This document shows, in pieces, positions 14,159 through 21,664 of a DNA stretch of 38,611 bases; position 1 is the stretch's first letter; each line of letters starts with the position of its first letter. The notes beneath the pieces were generated by a model. It saw nothing but the letters and a program-made list of their open reading frames with translations. It had not been told where the DNA came from and ran no database searches. Source of the stretch: Treponema sp. (lineage in GTDB: Bacteria; Spirochaetota; Spirochaetia; Treponematales; Treponemataceae); assembly GCA_022510865.1 (NCBI GenBank), contig JAFLSQ010000020.1, positions 1 to 38,611 of the forward strand. Reading direction: 5' to 3'. The translations under genes were made by a program, and so were the position numbers.

Positions 14159-16009
14159 ATGACAGTTAATGACATTAAACATGCCGGAATCAAGGCATGG
14201 ATTGACGAATGCGTCAAGATGTGTGAGCCTGCCGAAGTTGTTGTGGTTGATGGCTCTACAGCTGAATATGACCGCCTTATGAAAAAGTGTGTGGATGCTG
14301 GGCTTGCCACTCCGCTTAAGGCAAAGGAGAACTGCTTTTTGTTCCGTTCTCTTCCCAGCGATGTTGCCCGCGTTGAGTCGCGCACATTCATCTCCTCAAA
14401 AAAAGAGGAGGATGCGGGTCCTACAAATCATTGGGTTGACCCGTCAGAGCTTAAGGCAACAATGAAAGGTCTTTACAAAGGATGTATGCACGGACGCACA
14501 ATGTACGTCATTCCGTTCTGCATGGGTCCGCTCGGCTCTCCAATCGCAAAGTATGGCGTTGAGCTTACTGATTCAGAGTACGTTGTCCTGAACATGGATA
14601 TAATGACCCGCGCCGGCGAGAAAGTCTGGCAGTATCTTGGCACAGACGGCGACTGGGTTCCGTGTCTCCATTCTGTTGGTAAGCCGCTCAACAACGGCGA
14701 GAAAGACAACGGCGTTTGGCCCTGTGCGGATGTGGAGCACAAATATATCAGCCACTTCCCGGAGGAGCATCTCATCTGGTCTTACGGTTCGGGATACGGC
14801 GGAAACGCCCTTCTCGGAAAGAAATGCTTCGCGCTCCGCATTGCGACTGTAATCGCGCGTGAGGAAGGCTGGCTCGCCGAGCACATGCTCATCCTCAAGC
14901 TCACGAACCCCAAGGGCGAAGTCAAGTATGTTACCGGCGCGTTCCCCTCTGCTTGCGGAAAGACGAACCTCGCGATGCTCATTCCGACTATTCCTGGCTG
15001 GAAGGTCGAGACTGTCGGCGATGATATTGCTTGGATGAAATTCGGAAAAGACGGACGGCTTTACGCCATCAACCCCGAGGCTGGATTCTTCGGAGTTGCT
15101 CCCGGAACATCCGCTGAGTCAAACAAGAACGCGCTCATTTCCGCAGAGAAAAATACAATCTACACGAACTGCGCTCTCACAGAAGACGGCGATGTCTGGT
15201 GGGAAGGAATCGGCTATCCTGCGAAAGGAAAGCTTGTTGACTGGAAAGGCAACGTCCGCGACGCGCTTCCCAAGGACAAAGCTCCTAAAGGCGAGGAGAT
15301 GGCTCACCCGAACGCGCGTTTCACCGCACCTGCAAAACAGTGCCCGTGCATTGCGGATGAGTGGGAAAGCCCGGAAGGAGTTCCCATTTCCGCGATTTTG
15401 TTCGGCGGCCGCCGCCCATCAACAGTTCCGCTTGTTCACCAGGCGCGCAACTGGAATCACGGTGTGTTCCTTGGCTCAATCGTAGGCTCAGAAATCACAG
15501 CGGCCTCAACAATCAACGCGGACGAAGTTGGAAAAATCCGCCGCGATCCGTTCGCAATCCTGCCGTTCTGCGGCTACAACATGGGCGACTACTTCCAGCA
15601 CTGGATTGACGTTGGCGCGAAAGGCGATGAGGACAAACTGCCAAAGATTTTCTACGTGAACTGGTTCCGCAAGGACGACAACAACGCGGATTTGCCCGGC
15701 GGATTCATGTGGCCCGGATACGGCGAGAACAGCCGTGTCCTCGCATGGATTTTTGACCGCTGCAATGGCGTGGACAACTGCGTTGACACTCCAATCGGTT
15801 ATATGCCAAAAGAAGGCTCGCTGAACACCGATGGTCTTGCGGACTACTACAAGAAAACTCTGCCTGAGATTCTGAAAGTTGACATTGACGGCTGGAAGAA
15901 AGAGGTTAAGGATATCCGCGAGAGCCACTATCCTAAGTTCGGCAAGCATCTGCCAAAAGAGCTCACAGCCATCCTTGATGACCTTGACGCTCGTCTTGCA
16001 AAAGCGTAA
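14159..16009 (+). CDS. pckG: Phosphoenolpyruvate carboxykinase (GTP)
   Basis: A 616-residue cytosolic enzyme interconverting oxaloacetate plus GTP with PEP, CO2 and GDP. The GTP-dependent class is clear from the P-loop block [15 protein letters not shown] with the active-site Cys266, the kinase-1a motif [10 protein letters not shown] (Asp288/Asp289), and the downstream [21 protein letters not shown] and [20 protein letters not shown] segments. The length is typical (about 600-620). I start at the ATG at 14159, which has AAGGAG at the right distance; a TTG three bases earlier is in frame but less likely. In fermenting anaerobes this enzyme often runs in the CO2-fixing direction toward succinate, which would pair with acetate kinase later in the window. 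A terminator follows at once. Confidence 0.98.
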   Translation: MTVNDIKHAGIKAWIDECVKMCEPAEVVVVDGSTAEYDRLMKKCVDAGLATPLKAKENCFLFRSLPSDVARVESRTFISSKKEEDAGPTNHWVDPSELKATMKGLYKGCMHGRTMYVIPFCMGPLGSPIAKYGVELTDSEYVVLNMDIMTRAGEKVWQYLGTDGDWVPCLHSVGKPLNNGEKDNGVWPCADVEHKYISHFPEEHLIWSYGSGYGGNALLGKKCFALRIATVIAREEGWLAEHMLILKLTNPKGEVKYVTGAFPSACGKTNLAMLIPTIPGWKVETVGDDIAWMKFGKDGRLYAINPEAGFFGVAPGTSAESNKNALISAEKNTIYTNCALTEDGDVWWEGIGYPAKGKLVDWKGNVRDALPKDKAPKGEEMAHPNARFTAPAKQCPCIADEWESPEGVPISAILFGGRRPSTVPLVHQARNWNHGVFLGSIVGSEITAASTINADEVGKIRRDPFAILPFCGYNMGDYFQHWIDVGAKGDEDKLPKIFYVNWFRKDDNNADLPGGFMWPGYGENSRVLAWIFDRCNGVDNCVDTPIGYMPKEGSLNTDGLADYYKKTLPEILKVDIDGWKKEVKDIRESHYPKFGKHLPKELTAILDDLDARLAKA

Positions 16010-16054
16010 TTTTTGCGCTGTCGGGTGACTGCTATCTGCGTTGCCCGGTCTGCG

Positions 16055-16082
16055 AATCCCGGTGGCGACACCGGGATTTTTT
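16055..16082 (+). terminator. Intrinsic terminator of pckG
   Basis: A perfect 10-bp stem AATCCCGGTG/CACCGGGATT with loop GCGA, ending in T. It stops only 11 bases before the start of the next gene, so that gene depends on read-through or on a promoter I could not identify. Confidence 0.9.
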
Positions 16083-16093
16083 ATGGGGTTTTT

Positions 16094-17059
16094 ATGAAAT
16101 CAGTCAAAAAAATCTGTCAGAGAAATCTGCCTATGATTTTTGCCGCCGTCCTTGTGATTCTTGCCGGCTGTGCGAGCCATCCGCAGATTTCTGAGGATTT
16201 GGAGGCGTATCTTTATCCTGCCGAATCTTATCTGCCCGAAAATTTTGAGTGGCAGGAAGTGCGCCCGGGAATCAGCCGTTGTGATTTTGAGAATCCGGAT
16301 TTTCCGGTGGTCTATCACGCGGTGCGGATAAATCTTGCGACCGAAGGGCTTGATATTGTTTGTTTTCCTGATAAAAAGTTCGCGCAGAAAAAATCAGGGA
16401 TGGACGAAAATTCTGCGGATGACCTGCGCGTTCCCCAGCCCTTTATTTACCGCGGAAAAAAAACGCGCGCTTTTGCCTTGCAGAATGAGTGCGTTGTCGC
16501 GATGAATGCGACTCCGTTCGGCGGGAAAAATGGCAAATGGGATTTTGCCGCAAAAATCGGTGCGACACGGCAGATTGTGGGCGTGCACATTGCGGACAAG
16601 TTTCAGATTGCCGCGCCTGTCAGAAGTTACGCGGCGCTTGTGTTCCGGCGCGCGCAGGAAAATCAGGGCGATTTTATTGCCGAGGTCGTGGATTTTCAGT
16701 CGGATGATTTTTTTGCGGACTGCGATTATGCGTTCGGCGGATTTTTCACGGTGCTCCGTGACGGAAAAGTCCAGGATTTTAAAGTCCGCACGCATGATTC
16801 GCGCAGCGGCGCGGGTGTCTCTGCGGACGGCAGGATTCTTTATCTTCTTGTCGTGGAGGGCGAATTTCCCAAAAAGAGCGAGGGGCTTTCATATCCGCAG
16901 TGCGGCGAGATTTTCAAGGCGATGGGCTGCGCCAATGCCCTTGAATTTGACGGAGGAAGTTCCAGCCAGCTTTACATCAACGGGAAAAACGCCATGAATT
17001 ACAGCACGATTGTCGTGCAGGGAAACAGTTTCGGGTTCACCGTGTGTGAATCCAAGTAA
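16094..17059 (+). CDS. Lipoprotein, phosphodiester-glycosidase (NAGPA) family
   Basis: A 321-residue putative lipoprotein with a basic N-terminus, a hydrophobic run and the lipobox VILAGC, with Cys26 as the lipidated residue. The body shows NAGPA/DUF2233 features: the N-terminal ...VRINLATEGLDIV strand, CVVAMNATPF (family consensus is usually AiNggff), RSGAGVSADGRILYLLVVEG, and the diagnostic ALEFDGGSSSQLYING. NAGPA is the catalytic domain of the mannose-6-phosphate uncovering enzyme. Bacterial members are thought to cleave phosphodiester-linked sugars on surface glycopolymers. The starting ATG has only a weak GGGG upstream. An upstream in-frame extension would run through the pckG terminator and is rejected. 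The 3' end overlaps the convergent RlmM-like gene by 23 nt. Confidence 0.85.
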   Translation: MKSVKKICQRNLPMIFAAVLVILAGCASHPQISEDLEAYLYPAESYLPENFEWQEVRPGISRCDFENPDFPVVYHAVRINLATEGLDIVCFPDKKFAQKKSGMDENSADDLRVPQPFIYRGKKTRAFALQNECVVAMNATPFGGKNGKWDFAAKIGATRQIVGVHIADKFQIAAPVRSYAALVFRRAQENQGDFIAEVVDFQSDDFFADCDYAFGGFFTVLRDGKVQDFKVRTHDSRSGAGVSADGRILYLLVVEGEFPKKSEGLSYPQCGEIFKAMGCANALEFDGGSSSQLYINGKNAMNYSTIVVQGNSFGFTVCESK

Positions 17060-17972
17060 GCTCGTGCTTGTTGTAATTCAGGTGGATTATCCGGCTGCCG
17101 TCAATCCGCTCAAACTCTCTGATTAACGGCCAGTCAATCTGCCCCTGCATTTTTATTGTGCAGATTATGTTCACTTCGGACGAGTAGGCGAGGTATTTTT
17201 CAATCCATTCCAGAAGCCTTTTTGGATAGCAGATTACATCGCTGAAAACCCAGTCCACTTTCCCGATTTCTTCGGTGCGCAGCGTGAACGCGTCGTGTTT
17301 CTGGAACGTCACAAGCGGATTTTCCATCAGTTCCGGCGATAGCTCCGCGCGGTCCACCGCATGAACTTGCGCGCCAAGGCCCGCAAGAACCCATGTCCAT
17401 CCGCCGGGGCTTGCTCCTGCCTCAAAACATCGCTGGCCGGCTTTTGGAAGCGGCGTGCCGTTCAGAAGGTTCGCCATTGTAAGCGCCTCCTGAAGTTTAA
17501 GATAAGCACGGCTGGGCGGATTCTCGTGGTCTTCCACAAAGCGCAGAATGCCTGCGGGCAGAAAACTGGAGGTCTGTGCGGAGGCAATCATCGTGTTCGC
17601 GTCTATGAGCGTGTAAAGCCCGATATTGCTCTGCGGGATTTTTGCGGGGAAAGTCCGCGGTTTTAAATTGATGTAGGGAAGTTTGTCCTGAATGAGCTGT
17701 GCGCGGCGGAAATTCGTGAACTGATATGATGCCCAGTTTCTCTGGATTTCTCTGAGTTTGCTTGATGCGCCGCCTATTGAGTCAAAATGAAAAGTGAGCG
17801 GGTCAAGAAGAGTCGTCCGGCTCCAGTACGGGGTGATGTCATCAGAAAGACCGTCAAAAAAAATCAGGTCGCCGTACTGCGCGTCGGGCATACGCGTGAT
17901 GCCGAAGCGTCCTGCAAGCTCCGAAAGAAGAAGATTTTTTTGCTCGGGGAATGCGAGGAATGCGCGTGCCAT
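17037..17972 (-). CDS. RlmM-like rRNA 2'-O-ribose methyltransferase
   Basis: A 311-residue protein with a less conserved N-terminal THUMP-like part (1-150) and a C-terminal RrmJ/FtsJ-fold methyltransferase. The SAM motif is EAGASPGGWTW (184-194). The K-D-K-E catalytic set can be placed at Lys159 (SRAYLKLQEA), Asp245 (WVFSDVIC), Lys274 (CTIKMQG) and Glu304 (NKHELTWI). The arrangement PSRAYLKLQEAL-...-GASPGGW resembles RlmM (YgdE), which methylates C2498 of 23S rRNA in Escherichia coli. The target here is inferred. It lies 4 nt downstream of the PilZ gene and probably shares its transcript. The 3' end overlaps the convergent lipoprotein gene. Confidence 0.82.
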   Translation of the reverse strand: MARAFLAFPEQKNLLLSELAGRFGITRMPDAQYGDLIFFDGLSDDITPYWSRTTLLDPLTFHFDSIGGASSKLREIQRNWASYQFTNFRRAQLIQDKLPYINLKPRTFPAKIPQSNIGLYTLIDANTMIASAQTSSFLPAGILRFVEDHENPPSRAYLKLQEALTMANLLNGTPLPKAGQRCFEAGASPGGWTWVLAGLGAQVHAVDRAELSPELMENPLVTFQKHDAFTLRTEEIGKVDWVFSDVICYPKRLLEWIEKYLAYSSEVNIICTIKMQGQIDWPLIREFERIDGSRIIHLNYNKHELTWIHTR

Positions 17973-17976
17973 ATTC

Positions 17977-18333
17977 TCAGTTTATTCCGCTGAAAGGGTC
18001 TTGCTCCGCGTTCTCCAGCTGATTTATAAAAGCCGATAGTCTGTGCGCGTCCGGTGAATACAAAATCTCAAACCCGATGAAGGTGCAGTTTTCTGTCTCA
18101 TTCACCCAGTGCGGCTTGCAGCGCAGTCGCAGCGGCTGATTGTCAAAATGTCTGGCAGGAAGAAGCTCCAAATCGTACTCAGAATCCAAATCCACAACAA
18201 CCGGATAGGCGTAGTGAATTTTGCAGCCTGAAATGCTGATGTCATCCAAAATTCCCGGAAGAGCGCAAAGCTCGCTCGAAACAACTTTTCCGATTTCTTT
18301 GTACCTTGGGTTCTGCCGTTTTTCCTGAAGCAT
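17977..18333 (-). CDS. PilZ domain protein (putative cyclic di-GMP receptor)
   Basis: A 118-residue single-domain protein. The two c-di-GMP-binding motifs are present: R-x-x-x-R at residues 6-10 (RQNPR) and D-x-S-x-x-G at 31-36 (DISISG). They are followed by the beta-strands of the PilZ barrel (YDLELLPA, LRLRCKPHWV, CTFIGFEIL). PilZ proteins transmit c-di-GMP levels to motility, surface or cell-envelope targets. No partner domain is fused. A -10 box ends 6 bases before the ATG, so the mRNA may begin at or next to the start codon. The downstream RlmM-like gene follows after 4 nt. Confidence 0.9.
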   Translation of the reverse strand: MLQEKRQNPRYKEIGKVVSSELCALPGILDDISISGCKIHYAYPVVVDLDSEYDLELLPARHFDNQPLRLRCKPHWVNETENCTFIGFEILYSPDAHRLSAFINQLENAEQDPFSGIN

Positions 18334-18339
18334 TTTTCA

Positions 18340-18368
18340 AGTATATGCTATTTTTGCCCTTAGGACAA
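18340..18368 (-). promoter_or_regulatory. Promoter of the PilZ-RlmM operon (leaderless geometry)
   Basis: Minus strand: TTGTCC (18368-18363), 17 bases, TATACT (18345-18340), then six bases to the ATG at 18333. Expected transcription start falls on or beside the A of the ATG, and no Shine-Dalgarno exists. Confidence 0.65.
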
Positions 18369-18377
18369 GTCGGCGGA

Positions 18378-19442
18378 TTATTGCAGCAGGAGGTCGCCGT
18401 CTTTTATCCATCCGATTCTGCGCAGAATTTTCCCGAAAATCATACAGAGAAGTGCGGGTAGCACAAAGCAGATGAGCAGCAGCCCAGCCCATCGTGTGAA
18501 ATCAGGTGTGATTGCCGTGGCTCCGTGCGAGAGCGCGACTTCGCTCGGGGCGAACCACCCGGTGATTACGCCAATCTGCCCGACAAAACCGCACGTTCCC
18601 ATCCCCGAGCTGATTGCCGCGCCGTTCATCTCCATTTTAAAAACGCAGGTTGCGAGCGGGCCTGTAATCATTGAGGTCAGAACCGGGGGAATCCAAACTC
18701 TGGGATTTCTGATGATGTTCGGCATCTGGAGCATACTTGTGCCAAGCCCCTGCGATAGAACGCCGCCCCAGCGGTTCTCACGGAAACTGAGCACGGCAAA
18801 ACCAATCATCTGCGCCGAGCAGCCTGCGACCGCCGCGCCTCCGGCAAGCCCAGTCAATCCGAACGCCGCGCATATTGCCGCCGAGCTGATTGGCAGCGTG
18901 AGCGCGATTCCGACGACCGCAGAGACAAGCATTCCCATCCAGAACGGATGAAGTTTCGTGGCCCAGACAAGAAAAGTCCCCACGGAGCCGGCCGCAATGC
19001 CGATGTATTTTGCCGTCAGCACAGTGAGCAGCGCACCGCAGAGGATTGTCACCGCCGGTGTGATGATAATATCGACCTTGGTCTTTTTGCTCACAAAATT
19101 TCCGGCTTCTGCCGCCACAACCGCGATAATCAGCACCGCGAGCGGCCCGCCCGCCCCGCCAGTGACATTTGCCGCAGCCCCCACCGCCGCAAGCGAGAAC
19201 AGCACGAGCGCGTCCACCCGCATCGCGAATCCGATTCCGACCGCCATAGCCGCGCCAACCACGTGGCTTTCCGATGCAAAGTTTCCCGCGTCAACAAGAA
19301 ACTGGAACACAGGATTCGCGCCAAGAAGAAGGAGCTGCTGCCCGAGCGTCTTGACGATTGTCCCGATTAAAAGGGAGCAGAACAATCCCTGGGCCATGCC
19401 GGACATCGCGTCAATCAAAAATCGTTTCGCATATTTATTCAT
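18378..19442 (-). CDS. PTS IIC-like membrane protein (PTS_EIIC_2 type)
   Basis: A 354-residue integral membrane protein with about ten helices, rich in Gly and Ala. The N-terminal RFLIDAMSGMAQGLFCSLLIGTI-type block, the GNFASESHVVGAAMAVGIGFA segment and the MNGAAISSGMGTCGFVGQIG motif fit the PTS_EIIC_2 family (PF13303), from memory. Members are annotated as sugar-phosphotransferase IIC subunits. No IIA or IIB domain is fused or adjacent, so substrate and phosphorylation partner are unknown, and some family members may not work as classical PTS transporters. AGGAG precedes the ATG. Directly before it on the transcript is a hairpin, GTCCGC/GCGGAC, followed after AAAC by eight T. This may be the end of the uvrC transcript or an attenuator. 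Confidence 0.82.
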   Translation of the reverse strand: MNKYAKRFLIDAMSGMAQGLFCSLLIGTIVKTLGQQLLLLGANPVFQFLVDAGNFASESHVVGAAMAVGIGFAMRVDALVLFSLAAVGAAANVTGGAGGPLAVLIIAVVAAEAGNFVSKKTKVDIIITPAVTILCGALLTVLTAKYIGIAAGSVGTFLVWATKLHPFWMGMLVSAVVGIALTLPISSAAICAAFGLTGLAGGAAVAGCSAQMIGFAVLSFRENRWGGVLSQGLGTSMLQMPNIIRNPRVWIPPVLTSMITGPLATCVFKMEMNGAAISSGMGTCGFVGQIGVITGWFAPSEVALSHGATAITPDFTRWAGLLLICFVLPALLCMIFGKILRRIGWIKDGDLLLQ

Positions 19443-19452
19443 AAAATCTCCT

Positions 19453-19480
19453 AAAAAAAAGTTTGTCCGCGCAGGCGGAC
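19453..19480 (-). terminator. Hairpin plus T-run just upstream of the PTS IIC-like gene
   Basis: Minus strand: GTCCGC-CTGC-GCGGAC (19480-19465), AAAC, then eight T (19460-19453), immediately followed by the AGGAG of the IIC gene. The 4-nt gap before the T-run makes it a weak terminator. It could act as an attenuator for IIC. Confidence 0.4.
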
Positions 19481-19584
19481 GCGCCGAACGCCCTGAAAAT
19501 CAGACCGCGCGGGCAATCAATCGTATTTTGGCAAAATATCCGAAAACGCCCGTTTTTGCAAGCGGACTGCCCCGCGAAAACTCA

Positions 19585-19642
19585 GGCAGGAAAATCGCAT
19601 GAGCCGGACGCACATTCCCTGATTTTTTTGCGATTGCCTGCC
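19585..19642 (-). repeat. Imperfect inverted repeat downstream of uvrC
   Basis: GGCAGG-AA-AATCGCA (19585-19599) faces TGCGATT-G-CCTGCC (19629-19642) across ~29 nt. It starts about 20 nt after the uvrC stop codon on the uvrC transcript, and TGAGTTTT follows on that strand. It may be the uvrC terminator with a long loop or an intergenic repeat. Confidence 0.4.
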
Positions 19643-19660
19643 TCTTCCGGTTTTCCCATT

Positions 19661-21661
19661 TTATTTTTCAGGCTTGCTCCCATACTCCGGGGATTTTTCT
19701 GCCGCAGTCAGCGCAGAATTGCCCGCGCTCAGGGCTGCGCCCGCTAAATCCGCAATGTACTGTGATTCCGCCGCTTTTTCTTTTGTGGTTCCGCTCGCAC
19801 AAAGAGACTTCCGCTGAAAATCCTTTTTCTCATTCCTGTGCTCCACAAGCTGCCGCGCCGCAAGCAGAATTCCTGAGGCCTCTGCCGCACGCACGTGAAT
19901 GCACTGCGCGACCACGCTCTCCTCTGCCGCGGCAAGCTGCTCCAGCGTGATGAACTGCCTTTGAAGCGCGAGAGCGCGCTTTTCCCCGACGCCGGGAAGC
20001 TCCAGAAAAATGCTGTCCGTGTTCTCTTTTGTACGGAGGTTCTGGTTGCGGCTCGTGGCGAACCTGTGCGTCTCATCGCGCACACGTTGCAAAAGCCGCA
20101 GGCCATCGGAGCGTTTTGGCAGGCGGATTGGAGTGCTGTTTCCGGGGCGGTAAATCTCCTCATCCCGCTTGGCAAGCCCGGCAACAGGAATGTCAAGCCC
20201 AAGAGAAAGCAGAATCTCCTCAACCGCGTTCACCTGTCCGATTCCGCCGTCTATCAGAAGCAAGTCCGGAAGCTCCGCGTTCTCGTTTACAAGGCGCGTA
20301 TAACGGCGGCTGACCGCCTCCTTCATCGAGGCAAAGTCGTCAATCAGGCCGTCCGTGGTCTTAAGCCGGAGATACCGGTAATTTTTTTTGTCCGGATTTC
20401 CATTATAAAAACTGATGAGCGATGCGACCGGGAATTTCCCCCCGATGTGCGCGATGTCAAATCCTTCGATTCGCACGGGCAGGTTTTCAAGTCCGAGCTT
20501 CTCTTTCAGCTCCTGCATCGCGGGCATATCGCCGCGCGCGCGCAGACGGCGCACAATATCCTCGCGGGCGTTCTGCCTTGCCATCTGCAATGCCGCGACA
20601 TCGCGCGGCGCATCGTGCGAGTCCACCAGAATAATCCGCGAGCTGCTTCCCATCTCATCCGAAAGCCATTTTGATATTAAATCTGCCTGGGCGGTTTTGG
20701 GAATGTAAACGCATGGCGGGATTTGAGCCGCCTCCTCGTAGTAGCAGGCCATGAATTCGCCGATGAGGTCTGTGTCATCGTTCAAAGATTCCGCGGGGTA
20801 ATTCTCGCGCCCAAGAAGTTTTCCCTGCCTGATTTTGAGCACCGTGAAGCTGACAAGCTCGCCCTCGCTGTAGTAGGCTATGTAGTCGCGGTCATCAGAG
20901 TCAAAACTTTCGACAATATTCTGATTTTGCAGAACCATCAGCGCTTTTGTCGCGTCCCGCAGCCGGGCGGCTTTCTCAAAATTCAGCTCTGCGGCGGCGG
21001 CTTTCATTTCCGCCGTGATTTTCGCAATGTTTTGCTTATCTTTTCCCTCAAGTAAATTTTTTATCTCTCCGATGTATTCATTGTAGGATTCCTTGGAGAT
21101 TTTCCCGCAGCACGGAGCCTTGCATTGCTTGATGTGATAGTACAGGCACGGAGTATCGCGTTTTCTGAGAGTCCGGCAATGGCGCACAGGATAAAGTTTG
21201 AAAATCGATTCCATGAACGTGTCCAGCGCACCAACATCGGGAAACGGCCCGAAATACACAGAGCCGTCCTGAACAATCCGCCGGGTCCGGAAAATTTTGG
21301 GGAAATCCTCGTCGGTAATCCTCACCACCGGATAAGATTTTCCGTCCTTTAGGTTGATGTTGTACCGGGGGGAGAATTTTTTTATGAGGTTGTTTTCCAG
21401 CAGCAGCGCCTCGTATTCGTTTGTTGTTGTGATATATTCGATGGATTTGGCGTGGGAGATTAAAAGCCTTGTCTTTACCGACTGCTGCCCCGAAAAATAG
21501 GAGCACAGCCGATTTTTCAGGTTTTTTGCTTTTCCCACATAAATTACGGTGTCTGATGCGTTTCGCCACAGATAGACGCCACTGGAGAGGGGAGCTTTCA
21601 GAGCTGTCTGGTGCAGAATCTCGCGCGGTGCGAGTTCAGAACCTGTAGTTTTGTCTGCCAT
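19661..21661 (-). CDS. uvrC: Excinuclease ABC subunit C
   Basis: A 666-residue nucleotide-excision-repair nuclease that cuts both sides of a UvrB-marked lesion. The N-terminal GIY-YIG nuclease spans about residues 25-105 (SGVYLWRNAS...VIYVGKAKNLKNRLCSYF). The UVR/UvrB-binding helix pair lies near 200-240 (ELNFEKAARLRDATKALMVL). The RNase H-like endonuclease half shows IEGFDIAHIGG, LLIDGGIGQVNA and the His of RVRDETHRFA. A helix-hairpin-helix follows (LELPGVGEKRALALQRQF). The ~70 residues after that (EHRNEKKDFQRK... to the end) are a low-complexity tail beyond the normal ~600-residue length. The start codon is 3 bp from the start of the divergent LamG gene. A possible -10 (TACAAT) lies 13 bases upstream inside that gene. 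Confidence 0.97.
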   Translation of the reverse strand: MADKTTGSELAPREILHQTALKAPLSSGVYLWRNASDTVIYVGKAKNLKNRLCSYFSGQQSVKTRLLISHAKSIEYITTTNEYEALLLENNLIKKFSPRYNINLKDGKSYPVVRITDEDFPKIFRTRRIVQDGSVYFGPFPDVGALDTFMESIFKLYPVRHCRTLRKRDTPCLYYHIKQCKAPCCGKISKESYNEYIGEIKNLLEGKDKQNIAKITAEMKAAAAELNFEKAARLRDATKALMVLQNQNIVESFDSDDRDYIAYYSEGELVSFTVLKIRQGKLLGRENYPAESLNDDTDLIGEFMACYYEEAAQIPPCVYIPKTAQADLISKWLSDEMGSSSRIILVDSHDAPRDVAALQMARQNAREDIVRRLRARGDMPAMQELKEKLGLENLPVRIEGFDIAHIGGKFPVASLISFYNGNPDKKNYRYLRLKTTDGLIDDFASMKEAVSRRYTRLVNENAELPDLLLIDGGIGQVNAVEEILLSLGLDIPVAGLAKRDEEIYRPGNSTPIRLPKRSDGLRLLQRVRDETHRFATSRNQNLRTKENTDSIFLELPGVGEKRALALQRQFITLEQLAAAEESVVAQCIHVRAAEASGILLAARQLVEHRNEKKDFQRKSLCASGTTKEKAAESQYIADLAGAALSAGNSALTAAEKSPEYGSKPEK

Positions 21662-21664
21662 ATT

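Noticed and set aside
13705..14391. Minus-strand 228-residue open frame ending in VGLEPTTCALRVRCSTG
   Set aside because: That ending is the well-known spurious translation of the antisense of a tRNA gene. The rest runs through intergenic DNA and the start of pckG.
16013..16093. 27-residue extension of the NAGPA lipoprotein
   Set aside because: It would translate the pckG terminator hairpin and place residues before a clear lipoprotein signal peptide.
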